Assembly: GCF_020217005.1 (NCBI RefSeq)
Contig: NZ_JAIWOI010000219.1
Coordinates: 1 to 10,000 of the forward strand
From: Rheinheimera sp.
GTDB lineage: Bacteria; Pseudomonadota; Gammaproteobacteria; Enterobacterales; Alteromonadaceae
Reading direction: 5' to 3'
Length of the DNA stretch: 10,000 nt
Positions within the stretch are counted from its first letter, which is position 1, and the number at the start of each line of letters is the position of its first letter. Below the pieces are notes generated by a model. That model saw only the letters and a program-made list of their open reading frames with translations. It was not told where the DNA came from and ran no database searches. Below are positions 1 through 6,226 of this stretch, one piece after another. The translations under genes and the position numbers were made by a program.

Positions 1-1299
1 GTAAAAGCGCATAACAAAAGCGGCCAGTAAAGCCACTAAGCCTGGGATCACAGACACCATCAGTAAAATGCCCATTTGTGAGCCCGCACTTTGTTCGGCA
101 TTAGCCACATAACCTATCAGTGCCAATAACCAGCCAATCACTGCTGAGGCGATAGCACCACCGAGTTTTTGTGAAAAGGTCGCAGCGGAAAAAGTCATGG
201 CTGTGGCACGGCGGCCAGTGCGCCATTCGTTGTAATCTGCAGTGTCGGCGTACATAGAAAAAGCCAAAGGCGATTTAGGCCCCAATACAAAACCTATAGC
301 CAGATTGATGGCAAAAATTAAACCCACCTGATCGGCTGGTACAAAAAACAGGCTGATCGAAAACAAGCCGGCCAGGCTCATCAGCAGCATCATCAGCGGC
401 TTTTTATCCATAAACTTAGTCATTAAAGGTGTAGAGGCTGCACCTAAAGCCAAAGCAAACATATAAGAAGATAAAAACTCGCCAACCAGCTCAGGCCGCA
501 TTACATAGTATTTAAAGTAGTAAGTACCACTGCTGGCGCGCATGGTGATCGTAATCATAATGATCAGCGCCAAACTAAACAGCACCAGCCAGGGCTTGTT
601 GTTTTTTAAATCCTTTAAATCCTGCAGCACAGCGCTGTTGTTTTCGCTGACGGGTTGAATACGTTCTTTGGTGCTGGCAAAAGTGAATAAAAACAGCAAA
701 GCGGCCGCTATACCAAAGACGCCCATGGTCAGCTGCCAGCCCAGAATTTCATCGCCCTGGCCTAAAATCACCACCAGCTTAGGGGTTAAATAAGTCACCA
801 GAATACCGCCGGTAAAACCGCCGATAAAACGGAAGCTGACCAAAGTGGTTCTGTCCTGACTGTTACGGGTCATCACACCAGATAAAGCGGAGTAAGGAAT
901 ATTAATGGCGGTGTAGGTCAGCATCAGCAAGCTGTAGGTGCAATAGGCCCACACCAGTTTGCCACCTGGTCCTAAGTCTGGCGTGCTATAGGTTAATACA
1001 CCAGCACCAGCTAAAGGCAAAGCCAGCCAAAGCAAATAAGGTCTGAATTTACCCATCCGGGTTTTTGTTCTGTCTGCTATCGCGCCCATCATAGGGTCGG
1101 TAAAAGCGTCGATGATTTTGGTGATCAGCATCATGGTGCCAGCGGCTGCCGCTGAAATACCAAATACATCAGTGTAAAAAATTAATAAAAAGGCGGAGAT
1201 ATTGGCCCAATAGAAGTTAAAGCCCATATCACCCACGCCATAGCCGAGTTTTTCACTCAGCTTGAGCCTGTCTTGAGGTACCGCAGTTTCTGTTGTCAC
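1..1299 (-). CDS. GPH-family (MelB-like) cation:sugar symporter, C-terminus beyond window edge
   Basis: Inner-membrane secondary transporter of the glycoside-pentoside-hexuronide:cation symporter family within the MFS superfamily. The frame is open for 433 codons from a GTG at 1299 to the window edge. Family members usually run about 450-500 residues, so only the end is missing. Visible signatures are an N-terminal GYGVGDMGFNF stretch (residues 19-29), DAFTDPMMGAIADRT (64-78) followed by GKFRPY (83-88), and the very typical YADTADYNEWRTGRR (350-364). Hydrophobic segments alternate with short loops throughout. By family knowledge, D24, D64 and D68 probably correspond to the cation-site aspartates of MelB. 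The GTG start is favoured because a TGA lies in frame 15 nt upstream and AGGG sits 7 nt before it. It follows the kinase gene by 85 nt on the same strand, so co-transcription is likely. Substrate is inferred from context (gluconate or another sugar acid/glycoside) and is not shown by the sequence. Confidence 0.9.
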   Translation of the reverse strand, partial: MTTETAVPQDRLKLSEKLGYGVGDMGFNFYWANISAFLLIFYTDVFGISAAAAGTMMLITKIIDAFTDPMMGAIADRTKTRMGKFRPYLLWLALPLAGAGVLTYSTPDLGPGGKLVWAYCTYSLLMLTYTAINIPYSALSGVMTRNSQDRTTLVSFRFIGGFTGGILVTYLTPKLVVILGQGDEILGWQLTMGVFGIAAALLFLFTFASTKERIQPVSENNSAVLQDLKDLKNNKPWLVLFSLALIIMITITMRASSGTYYFKYYVMRPELVGEFLSSYMFALALGAASTPLMTKFMDKKPLMMLLMSLAGLFSISLFFVPADQVGLIFAINLAIGFVLGPKSPLAFSMYADTADYNEWRTGRRATAMTFSAATFSQKLGGAIASAVIGWLLALIGYVANAEQSAGSQMGILLMVSVIPGLVALLAAFVMRFY

Positions 1300-1306
1300 T
1301 TTGTCA

Positions 1307-1310
1307 CCCT
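1307..1310 (-). promoter_or_regulatory. Shine-Dalgarno of the symporter (fixes a GTG start)
   Basis: On the minus strand AGGG lies 7 nt before the GTG at 1299. The nearby ATG (minus strand, at 1315) opens a frame that stops after three codons, and the other GTG upstream stops after three codons. The GTG at 1299 is therefore the only workable start near the 5' end. Confidence 0.6.
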
Positions 1311-1342
1311 GTCATTGTTCTGTTTTGATTATTTGAATTGTT

Positions 1343-1369
1343 CAGCCATGTGGCAGCTTGCAATGGCTG
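1343..1369 (-). other. Inverted repeat in the kinase-symporter gap
   Basis: CAGCCAT (1343-1349) and ATGGCTG (1363-1369) form a perfect 7-bp stem with a 13-nt loop in the 85-nt gap between the kinase stop and the symporter start. No T-run follows on either strand, so it is not a convincing intrinsic terminator. It could be an RNA-processing or stability element within the operon transcript. That role is inference. Confidence 0.35.
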
Positions 1370-1384
1370 GTTGATGTTCAGTTG

Positions 1385-1936
1385 TTATAGCTTTTGTTCT
1401 GTTTTCACCAGCACCTGGAGCATCAGTTCCTGGACACTTTGACTAATATCCAGACACAACACGTCAACTTCCTGCTCAACCGATTCCATAGTGGCCAACT
1501 GGCTTTGCAGCATAGACACCGGCATAAAATGGTTTTGTCGCTGCGCCAGTCGTTCAGCCAACAACTCTGCGCTGCCTTGTAAATAAACAAACTGCGGATT
1601 GGCTGCAGCCTGGCGGATTCGCTCCCTATGTTTGCGGATTAAACCCGAATAACTCAGCACGGCAGACTGTTGTTTGGCGGCGCATTCTTGTAAAGCTGTA
1701 CATAAAAGTCCCACCCACTGATCGCGCATTTCGCTGGTAATAGGAGTGCCTGACGCCATCATTTGTTTGGCTTCAGGGCTATGAAAGTCATCCCCTTCGA
1801 GATAACGCCAACCCAGTTGCTCCGCCAGGCGAAAAGCCAGCGTCGATTTACCGCTTCCCGCCACCCCCATAATGATCAGACTTTGGCTTTTTACTGTATT
1901 ACTTGCCTGCTTCTGAGCTGTTAGATCCTGTTGCAT
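1385..1936 (-). CDS. gntK: Gluconokinase-like P-loop kinase (GntK/IdnK family, divergent)
   Basis: Predicted cytoplasmic kinase that would convert D-gluconate plus ATP to 6-phosphogluconate, feeding the Entner-Doudoroff or pentose-phosphate route. It has 183 residues, close to the usual 165-185. Walker A is GVAGSGKS (24-31), followed by the family's GDDFHS (48-53), a GTP (63-65) where most members read SGxPL, RKHRERIR (101-108), and HFMP (136-139) with the SxLxSQxATxE pattern after it. Two normally conserved blocks differ: the usual D-D-D-R-x-P-W reads SEMRDQW (68-74), and the usual C-S-A-L-K reads YSGLI (96-100). There are about 19 extra residues before the first strand. The ATG at 1936 is preceded in frame by TGA and has only a weak ribosome site. 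It is divergent from the LacI-type repressor and probably co-transcribed with the downstream symporter. A kinase for a related sugar acid remains possible because of the altered motifs. Confidence 0.82.
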   Translation of the reverse strand: MQQDLTAQKQASNTVKSQSLIIMGVAGSGKSTLAFRLAEQLGWRYLEGDDFHSPEAKQMMASGTPITSEMRDQWVGLLCTALQECAAKQQSAVLSYSGLIRKHRERIRQAAANPQFVYLQGSAELLAERLAQRQNHFMPVSMLQSQLATMESVEQEVDVLCLDISQSVQELMLQVLVKTEQKL

Positions 1937-1990
1937 CAGATACGATCACACCTGCCATAAAAATGTGGCCTCAGCTTAATTCAGATAAAA

Positions 1991-2004
1991 TGATAGCGCA
2001 ACCA
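1991..2004. promoter_or_regulatory. Operator 1 for the LacI-type regulator (kinase/repressor intergenic)
   Basis: TGATAGCGCAACCA, an imperfect palindrome with a central GCGC, extended symmetrically by AAAA on the left and TTTT on the right. It lies in the 125-nt divergent region between the kinase (start 1936) and the repressor (start 2062), directly upstream of the repressor's candidate -35 box. Three further copies lie upstream of the TonB receptor. A palindrome centred on CpG is typical of LacI-family operators. Binding by the adjacent repressor is inferred from this pattern. Confidence 0.7.
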
Positions 2005-2006
2005 TT

Positions 2007-2035
2007 TTGACTCAAACTGAGCTTTCAGTTATTGT
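2007..2035 (+). promoter_or_regulatory. Candidate sigma-70 promoter of the repressor gene
   Basis: TTGACT (2007-2012) resembles a -35 box, and TATTGT (2030-2035) is a weaker -10 with a 17-bp spacer. It would give a transcript starting a few bases before the repressor's ribosome site. Operator 1 ends 2 bp before the -35, so a bound repressor could hinder polymerase and give autoregulation. The divergent kinase promoter was sought in the same region, but no good pair of boxes stood out. Confidence 0.4.
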
Positions 2036-2061
2036 TTTTTAAAAATAAAGAGAATGCTGCA

Positions 2062-3063
2062 ATGAACAAAAAACCTAACCTGAAAGATGTGGCAAAAGTT
2101 GCTGGTGTCAGTGCGATCACTGTGTCCCGGGTATTAAGTAATCCTGACAAAGTCTCAGAAAAACTGCGGGCCAAAGTTGAACAGGCTGTGCATGAAATTG
2201 GTTATATCCGTAACCATGCGGCCAGTGCTTTAGCATCCCGTCGCTCCGGTGTGATAGCGGTTATCATTCCATCATTATCTAACATAGTTTTTAATGATGT
2301 ATTGCAGGGTATTTATAGCGCTGTGAAACAACATCATTTGCAGGTGGTATTAGGGGATTGCCATTATTCGCCGCTGGAAGAAGAAAAACTGATTGCCACG
2401 TTACTCAGTCAGTCGCCTGAAGGTTTTATTCTGACAGGCACAGATCAAACAGACTACGCCCGCAAGCTGTTGAAGCAATCCGGTATTCCTATAGTGCAGT
2501 TGATGGAACTCAGCGACTGCCCTATTGATATGAATATAGGCTTTTCGCACTTTAATGCAGGTGTGGATATTACCAACCACCTACTGCAAAAAGGTTATCG
2601 TAAACTGGGCTTTTTAGGCGCCCGCATGGATACCCGTACTCAGCAACGTTTAGCTGGCTTTAAAAAAGCCATAGCGGACTTTAAGCAGCCTTGTCAGAGT
2701 TATGTGGTCACCACCACTCAGTCTTCTTCGATACGTTTAGGTGGCCAGTTATTACAAGCGGTGATGGCAGAATCTCAAGGCCAGTGTGACGCTGTGTTCT
2801 GCTGTAACGACGATTTGGCGTTGGGGGCTTTGTTTGAAACCAAAAGAATGAATCTGAAGGTGCCTTCTGACATTGCCATTTGTGGTTTTAACGATTTAGA
2901 AGCTTCGGCTTTAGTAGAGCCAGCTATTACCAGCGTGGCGTCACCCCGTTTTGAAATGGGCCAGCAAGCAGTTGAATTGCTGATGACAGCCTCAGGAGAG
3001 GATAAAACCCATAAGCCACCAATTGATATCGGCTATCGCATAGTAGAACGAGCTTCGACTTAG
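2062..3063 (+). CDS. gntR: LacI-family transcriptional regulator, GntR (gluconate repressor)-like
   Basis: Predicted cytoplasmic DNA-binding repressor of 333 residues (E. coli GntR has 331). The helix-turn-helix is at about residues 7-27 (LKDVAKVAGVSAITVSRVLS), a hinge helix at about 50-63, then a periplasmic-binding-protein-like effector domain. Several stretches strongly recall the E. coli gluconate repressor: PIVQLMEL (143-150), NIGFSHFNAG (158-167), LGARMDTRT (185-193), FCCNDDLALGA (247-257) and LKVPSDIAICGF (265-276). The frame can be extended to a TTG at 2032, but the ATG at 2062 is preferred: it has a purine-rich AAAGAGAA upstream and places the HTH at the normal distance from the N-terminus. 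It is divergent from the kinase and convergent with the TonB receptor, with operator-like palindromes beside both. The ligand is probably gluconate or its phosphate, by inference from similarity and context. Confidence 0.9.
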   Translation: MNKKPNLKDVAKVAGVSAITVSRVLSNPDKVSEKLRAKVEQAVHEIGYIRNHAASALASRRSGVIAVIIPSLSNIVFNDVLQGIYSAVKQHHLQVVLGDCHYSPLEEEKLIATLLSQSPEGFILTGTDQTDYARKLLKQSGIPIVQLMELSDCPIDMNIGFSHFNAGVDITNHLLQKGYRKLGFLGARMDTRTQQRLAGFKKAIADFKQPCQSYVVTTTQSSSIRLGGQLLQAVMAESQGQCDAVFCCNDDLALGALFETKRMNLKVPSDIAICGFNDLEASALVEPAITSVASPRFEMGQQAVELLMTASGEDKTHKPPIDIGYRIVERAST

Positions 3064-3085
3064 TTTCCCCTGACCCGAATTAGTT
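3064..3085. repeat. Partial copy of the repeat found at 6212-6233
   Basis: The 22 bases directly after the repressor's TAG match 6212-6233 at 19 positions, with 16 bases CTGACCCGnATTAGTT differing at only one. The second copy is the right arm of the long inverted repeat at the end of the RND gene. No matching left arm is visible here, so this seems a solitary half-element or a decayed copy. Both copies touch a stop codon. Confidence 0.5.
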
Positions 3086-3148
3086 TGCCCGCATGACTTT
3101 GGAGATAGTTTCAGACATATTTTTCACGCCTCATGTGTTTATGCAGAT

Positions 3149-3174
3149 AAAAAAGTACCAGCCGAAGCTGGTAC
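3149..3174 (-). terminator. Intrinsic terminator downstream of the TonB receptor
   Basis: On the minus strand GTACCAGC-TTCG-GCTGGTAC forms a perfect 8-bp stem with a stable UUCG tetraloop, followed by six T residues (3154-3149). This is a textbook rho-independent terminator for minus-strand transcription. It lies 170 nt beyond the receptor stop, so the receptor mRNA would carry a long 3' untranslated region. On the plus strand no T-run follows, so it should not stop repressor transcription. Confidence 0.85.
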
Positions 3175-3309
3175 TGACACCCTCAATTACCGGGAGGACC
3201 AGACCTCGCACAAGCCTGGGAGACAAGGGTAAAGCTTAATCTTCGCTTCGTTGTTGAAGTAGTAACTTTGTTAATCGGTCACAGATCCAAAAATCCATTT
3301 GAATCAAAG
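3175..3309 (-). other. Structured 3' untranslated region of the receptor transcript, possible small RNA
   Basis: There is no open frame of note here. On the minus strand CCAGGCTT (3219-3212) can pair with AGGTCTGG (3206-3199) around a GTGCG loop, an 8-bp helix with two G-U pairs. It is enclosed by ACCCT/AGGGT (3230-3226 with 3183-3179), and the strong terminator follows immediately. The nested helices plus terminator resemble a 3'-derived small RNA or a protective mRNA tail. I do not recognise a named RNA family, and no promoter inside was convincing. Confidence 0.35.
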
Positions 3310-3334
3310 AGGGGCGCCCCTTAAGGTCGCCCCT
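3310..3334. other. GC-rich hairpin just after the TonB receptor stop
   Basis: AGGGGCG (3310-3316) pairs with CGCCCCT (3328-3334), a 7-bp stem with an 11-nt loop. The left arm is also inside the 12-bp palindrome AGGGGCGCCCCT (3310-3321), so alternative foldings exist. It begins 10 nt beyond the receptor stop. Only a short T3 follows on the minus strand (after one C), so it may be a weak terminator or an mRNA-end stabiliser preceding the stronger terminator at 3149-3174. Confidence 0.45.
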
Positions 3335-3344
3335 ACTGCATCAA

Positions 3345-5807
3345 TTATTCGAAAGCTACGTTAAAACGCACACCAAAGGTACGAGGTGCTTGCCACATGA
3401 AGTTAGGAACAGCGTCACCGTGAGTACGGCCTTGATCGCTCTTAATATCACGGTCAGTCACGTTGTTGACGAATGCTTCTGCAGACCAGCTACCTTCTGA
3501 AGGTTCAAAAGTAAGACTTAAATCCACTTTGGTGTAGGCATCCTGACGGTCGATATCAGCAGCGAAAGGCAGGTTTTTAAAACCAGCAGGTCTGTCACCA
3601 CGGTTGGCCGGATCAAACCATACTTCACTGGTGTAACCGACACGAACTCTTGGTTTCAACGTAGCACCGCCTTCCAGACCGACAAAATGTTCGTAGTTCA
3701 CAGAAGCAGAAAACTCTGGCGCCATTACTAAATGGTTGCCACTGAAATCCAGCAGGTTAGGCAAAGCAGGGTTACCTGCTGATGGGTTAAAAGCTAAACC
3801 ATCACGGCCATATTTAGAATCAGTGGTCAGGAACTCGTCGTAAGTTGCATCCAGAATAGAAACTGAGCCACTTAACTCACCATTATCAATCACTAACCAG
3901 CGGCCTTCTAATTCCAGACCATTGATCGTAGCTTTACCTGCGTTGGTTTTACGCAGTAGGTCAGCGCCTGTGTTGGTGACTACGTTGCTGGTGACCTGTA
4001 AGTCGGTGTACTCAGTGCTGAACAGCGCAGCAAAAACTTGCAAAGTACCGTCCAGGAATAAACCTTTCATACCCAGTTCGATACTGGTGTTTTCCTCAGG
4101 CGCTACATAAGCAGCTGTGCCCGCAGCTTCGTTATTGTTTGCAGCAATAATGGCTTCCAGATCTTTTTGCGTAAATGGACCTGTACCAGTGTATTTATTA
4201 CCATCCTGGATAGTGCCGGACTTAAAGCCTGTAGCGTAGGAGCTGTAGAACATCACGTCATCTGTCATGTCCCATTCCAGACGCGCCATACCTGTGGTTT
4301 TGCTCCATTCAGGGCTGGTGTCGTTGTAGGTATCTACCCAACATTGGCCAGGTTGCACCAGGTTTTTATTTGGGCCAAGACCGTTCAGGATGCCATCCGG
4401 ATCCATGTAACCAACATGATCCTGATTTGGATCCATCACTTCAGTACGTTTTACATCAGGACACATGATGTTACGGCCACCTTTATCCCAACGTTTATCG
4501 TTGGTGTAACGTAAGCCGGCACTCAAGCGCCAGTCGTCTGTCAGTTTGTAGGTGGATTGAGCATAAATACTGTTGGACTCTAAACCACGGTCCGGCTGAC
4601 GGTAAGTAGACCATAAGTTTTTGTTTGGTGTTGTGCCACCTTCGTAGTCGACATCAGGGTGCACTATGTCAAAAATAGTGCTGTTGTTCTCTTTGAAGTA
4701 GAAGTAACCCACCATCCACTGCAAACGTTCAGCATCATCGTTTTTGAACTGTAATTCGTGTTGTGTTGCTTCGTGATCACACTCTACACAACCACCCCAT
4801 TCGTACTTGGTCAGGCTCCAGGTTCTGTCCCAGACTGAAACACGGGAGGTGTCAGTGTAGCCACCTATGTAAGCCAGTTGCTGACCTGAATCGAAGTTGT
4901 AGTTTATTCTGGTGCGGAAGCTATCGCTGCTGGCATCATTAAAACCAGGTTCTTGCACATAAGAGCTACGATCGGATCCACCACTGATGGTTGGGATATT
5001 ACCAGTGCCATTGTCGGTAAAGTTTTCGTAGGAGAAGGTTAAATCAAACTTGTCAGACGGCTGGTAAAAAGCGCTGAAACGCGCAGCGGCCAGATCGGTT
5101 GAACCGTATTTTTCACCCATGGCTGAACCTGGCAGGAAATCAACTACGCCTTCAGATTGGTCCATAGCAGCAGCAACACGTACGGCTAAAGTGTCACTTA
5201 ATGGAATATTGACCATGGCGCGGGTGGCACGACGGTCATAGTTACCTAAAGTGATTTCAGCGTTGGCATCAAAACCATCGAGACGGGCTTTAGCAGTGTG
5301 TAAGTTCACTACACCACCTGTAGCGTTACGGCCAAATAAAGTGCCTTGCGGGCCACGTAAAATCTCTGCGCCTTCTAAGTCAAACATCAAAGCTGAAGCG
5401 CCCTGAGAGCGGGCTGAATAAATACCATCAATGTGGAAAGCAACGGCAGGGTCGCCGCTTTCAGTCTGGTCAGAAGAGCCAATACCACGCACATACACCA
5501 TAGGGGTATTTTGAGTGCCGTTTTGCGCTATTTGTAAGCTAGGTACTATGCCCTGTAAATCATCTAGCTGCGCCACATGGTTTTCGTCCAGAGTTTTCTG
5601 GTCAAAGGCTGTTACAGCTAAAGGAGTCTCACGTAAGGTGGTCACCCTTTTGGTCGCACTGATTTGAATCACTTCAATAGCACGGCCTTCATCATCCTTG
5701 CCATCGCTGGTTTTTGCGGTTTCAGCGACTTGCGCAACCACACCAAAAGCACTGCAGAGTGCCAGTGTAGTCAGTAAATACGACGGTTTTAATTTTAAGA
5801 CTTTCAC
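3345..5807 (-). CDS. TonB-dependent outer-membrane receptor
   Basis: Ligand-gated outer-membrane beta-barrel of 820 residues that imports a substrate using TonB-ExbBD energy. Residues 1 to about 25 form a signal peptide (positive start, LLTTLALCSAF core, probable cut near VVA-QV). A TonB box EVIQISATKR spans 45-54, then the plug domain runs to about 175 with VYVRGIG (104-110) and the conserved LRGPQGTLFGRNATGG (150-165). The rest has the alternating pattern of barrel strands and ends in FNVAFE, with an aromatic residue one from the terminus. Cysteines at 340 and 343 (CVEC), 449 and 489 fall in putative loops and could form disulfides. The GTG start is preceded in frame by TAG and has AGGGG 6 nt upstream. 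Three operator-like palindromes lie upstream, matching the one beside the repressor, so it probably belongs to the sugar-acid regulon. The substrate is unknown; a sugar-acid-containing oligosaccharide is a guess from context. Confidence 0.93.
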   Translation of the reverse strand: MKVLKLKPSYLLTTLALCSAFGVVAQVAETAKTSDGKDDEGRAIEVIQISATKRVTTLRETPLAVTAFDQKTLDENHVAQLDDLQGIVPSLQIAQNGTQNTPMVYVRGIGSSDQTESGDPAVAFHIDGIYSARSQGASALMFDLEGAEILRGPQGTLFGRNATGGVVNLHTAKARLDGFDANAEITLGNYDRRATRAMVNIPLSDTLAVRVAAAMDQSEGVVDFLPGSAMGEKYGSTDLAAARFSAFYQPSDKFDLTFSYENFTDNGTGNIPTISGGSDRSSYVQEPGFNDASSDSFRTRINYNFDSGQQLAYIGGYTDTSRVSVWDRTWSLTKYEWGGCVECDHEATQHELQFKNDDAERLQWMVGYFYFKENNSTIFDIVHPDVDYEGGTTPNKNLWSTYRQPDRGLESNSIYAQSTYKLTDDWRLSAGLRYTNDKRWDKGGRNIMCPDVKRTEVMDPNQDHVGYMDPDGILNGLGPNKNLVQPGQCWVDTYNDTSPEWSKTTGMARLEWDMTDDVMFYSSYATGFKSGTIQDGNKYTGTGPFTQKDLEAIIAANNNEAAGTAAYVAPEENTSIELGMKGLFLDGTLQVFAALFSTEYTDLQVTSNVVTNTGADLLRKTNAGKATINGLELEGRWLVIDNGELSGSVSILDATYDEFLTTDSKYGRDGLAFNPSAGNPALPNLLDFSGNHLVMAPEFSASVNYEHFVGLEGGATLKPRVRVGYTSEVWFDPANRGDRPAGFKNLPFAADIDRQDAYTKVDLSLTFEPSEGSWSAEAFVNNVTDRDIKSDQGRTHGDAVPNFMWQAPRTFGVRFNVAFE

Positions 5808-5813
5808 GTTAAT

Positions 5814-5818
5814 CCCCT
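5814..5818 (-). promoter_or_regulatory. Shine-Dalgarno of the TonB receptor (supports a GTG start)
   Basis: AGGGG on the minus strand lies 6 nt before the GTG at 5807. A TAG in frame starts 12 nt before that GTG, so no upstream start is possible, and the signal peptide begins properly at the GTG. Confidence 0.7.
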
Positions 5819-5845
5819 ATCCTGTCTTGGACGTTCTGGTTAGCA

Positions 5846-5859
5846 TGACAGCGCTAACA
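5846..5859. promoter_or_regulatory. Operator 2, proximal to the TonB receptor
   Basis: TGACAGCGCTAACA has the same central GCGC and TGA/CA ends as the other sites. It ends 38 nt before the receptor GTG, so a bound repressor would block the promoter or early elongation. A further GTTAGC (5839-5844) makes an overlapping inverted repeat with GCTAAC (5853-5858). Confidence 0.65.
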
Positions 5860-6001
5860 CCTGTTGATTTTTCTTATTTGATATCAGTTCAAGCTATAAG
5901 AACCCAAAGCGCACCCTTAAAAATAAGCTGCTACAAGTAATTTCTTTTGCCTGTTTTTCATACCAAGGCTGAGCCTGGCCGATAAATTAGCCGCAGACAA
6001 A

Positions 6002-6015
6002 TGATTGCGCAACCA
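6002..6015. promoter_or_regulatory. Operator 3, middle site upstream of the TonB receptor
   Basis: TGATTGCGCAACCA differs from operator 1 (1991-2004) at one of 14 positions, and the flanks AAA and TT are similar too. Its centre is 156 bp from operator 2 and 155 bp from operator 4. Confidence 0.6.
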
Positions 6016-6146
6016 TTATTTAGATCTTTTTTGTGAAAACAAGATAGGTTCCGGATCTTTTACGACAGAATACAAGCTAGTGAGAAGCTGAATTAATAAG
6101 CGGTTTTTGTATTTATTTTAGCCGGAGTGATGAAGTAAATGCAGAT

Positions 6147-6175
6147 ATTGTATAAATGATAGCGCTATCAGTTAT
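6147..6175 (-). promoter_or_regulatory. Candidate distal promoter facing the TonB receptor, overlapped by operator 4
   Basis: On the minus strand TACAAT (6152-6147) matches five of six -10 bases. A weak -35, ATAACT (6175-6170), lies 17 bp upstream, and operator 4 fills almost exactly the spacer between them. Such placement is the classic repression layout. The weak -35 keeps confidence low, and its use would imply a leader of over 300 nt. Confidence 0.3.
6157..6170. promoter_or_regulatory. Operator 4, perfect palindrome
   Basis: TGATAGCGCTATCA is a perfect 14-bp palindrome and the most symmetric of the four sites, so it may be the strongest. It sits about 350 bp upstream of the receptor start and 6 bp from the long inverted repeat at 6177. 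Confidence 0.7.
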
Positions 6176-6176
6176 T

Positions 6177-6226
6177 GCGGGTCAGAGCAAAATTAAAGCT
6201 GCTGGCTTAATTTTACTCTGACCCGC
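6177..6226. repeat. Long inverted repeat (REP-like palindromic element) at the 3' end of the RND gene
   Basis: Two 20-nt arms (6177-6196 and 6207-6226) pair at 19 of 20 positions around the 10-nt loop AGCTGCTGGC; the one mismatch is C against A. The outer arm reads GCGGGTCAGAG. The right arm continues to within one base pair of the RND stop codon. No T-run follows on the minus strand, so it is not a standard intrinsic terminator, although a helix this long could stabilise the mRNA end or slow polymerase. A related half-copy lies at 3064-3085. The motif resembles GGGTCAGAGTAAAATTAA-type palindromes that I recall from intergenic repeats associated with REP-type transposases; that link is from memory and unverified. 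Confidence 0.75.

Noticed and set aside
2032..2061. TTG start giving ten extra residues on the LacI-type regulator
   Set aside because: The extension is lysine-rich, overlaps the candidate -10, and would displace the HTH from its normal place. The ATG at 2062 fits the family better.
4167..4514. 115-codon plus-strand frame
   Set aside because: Antisense to the TonB receptor barrel region; composition is that of a shadow.
5698..5940. 80-codon plus-strand frame spanning the receptor start
   Set aside because: It overlaps the receptor's signal-peptide region on the opposite strand and the operator, with no ribosome site or known domain.
6035..6050. TGTGA-containing stretch as a CRP site
   Set aside because: The second half-site (TCACA) is missing, so the match is no better than chance.
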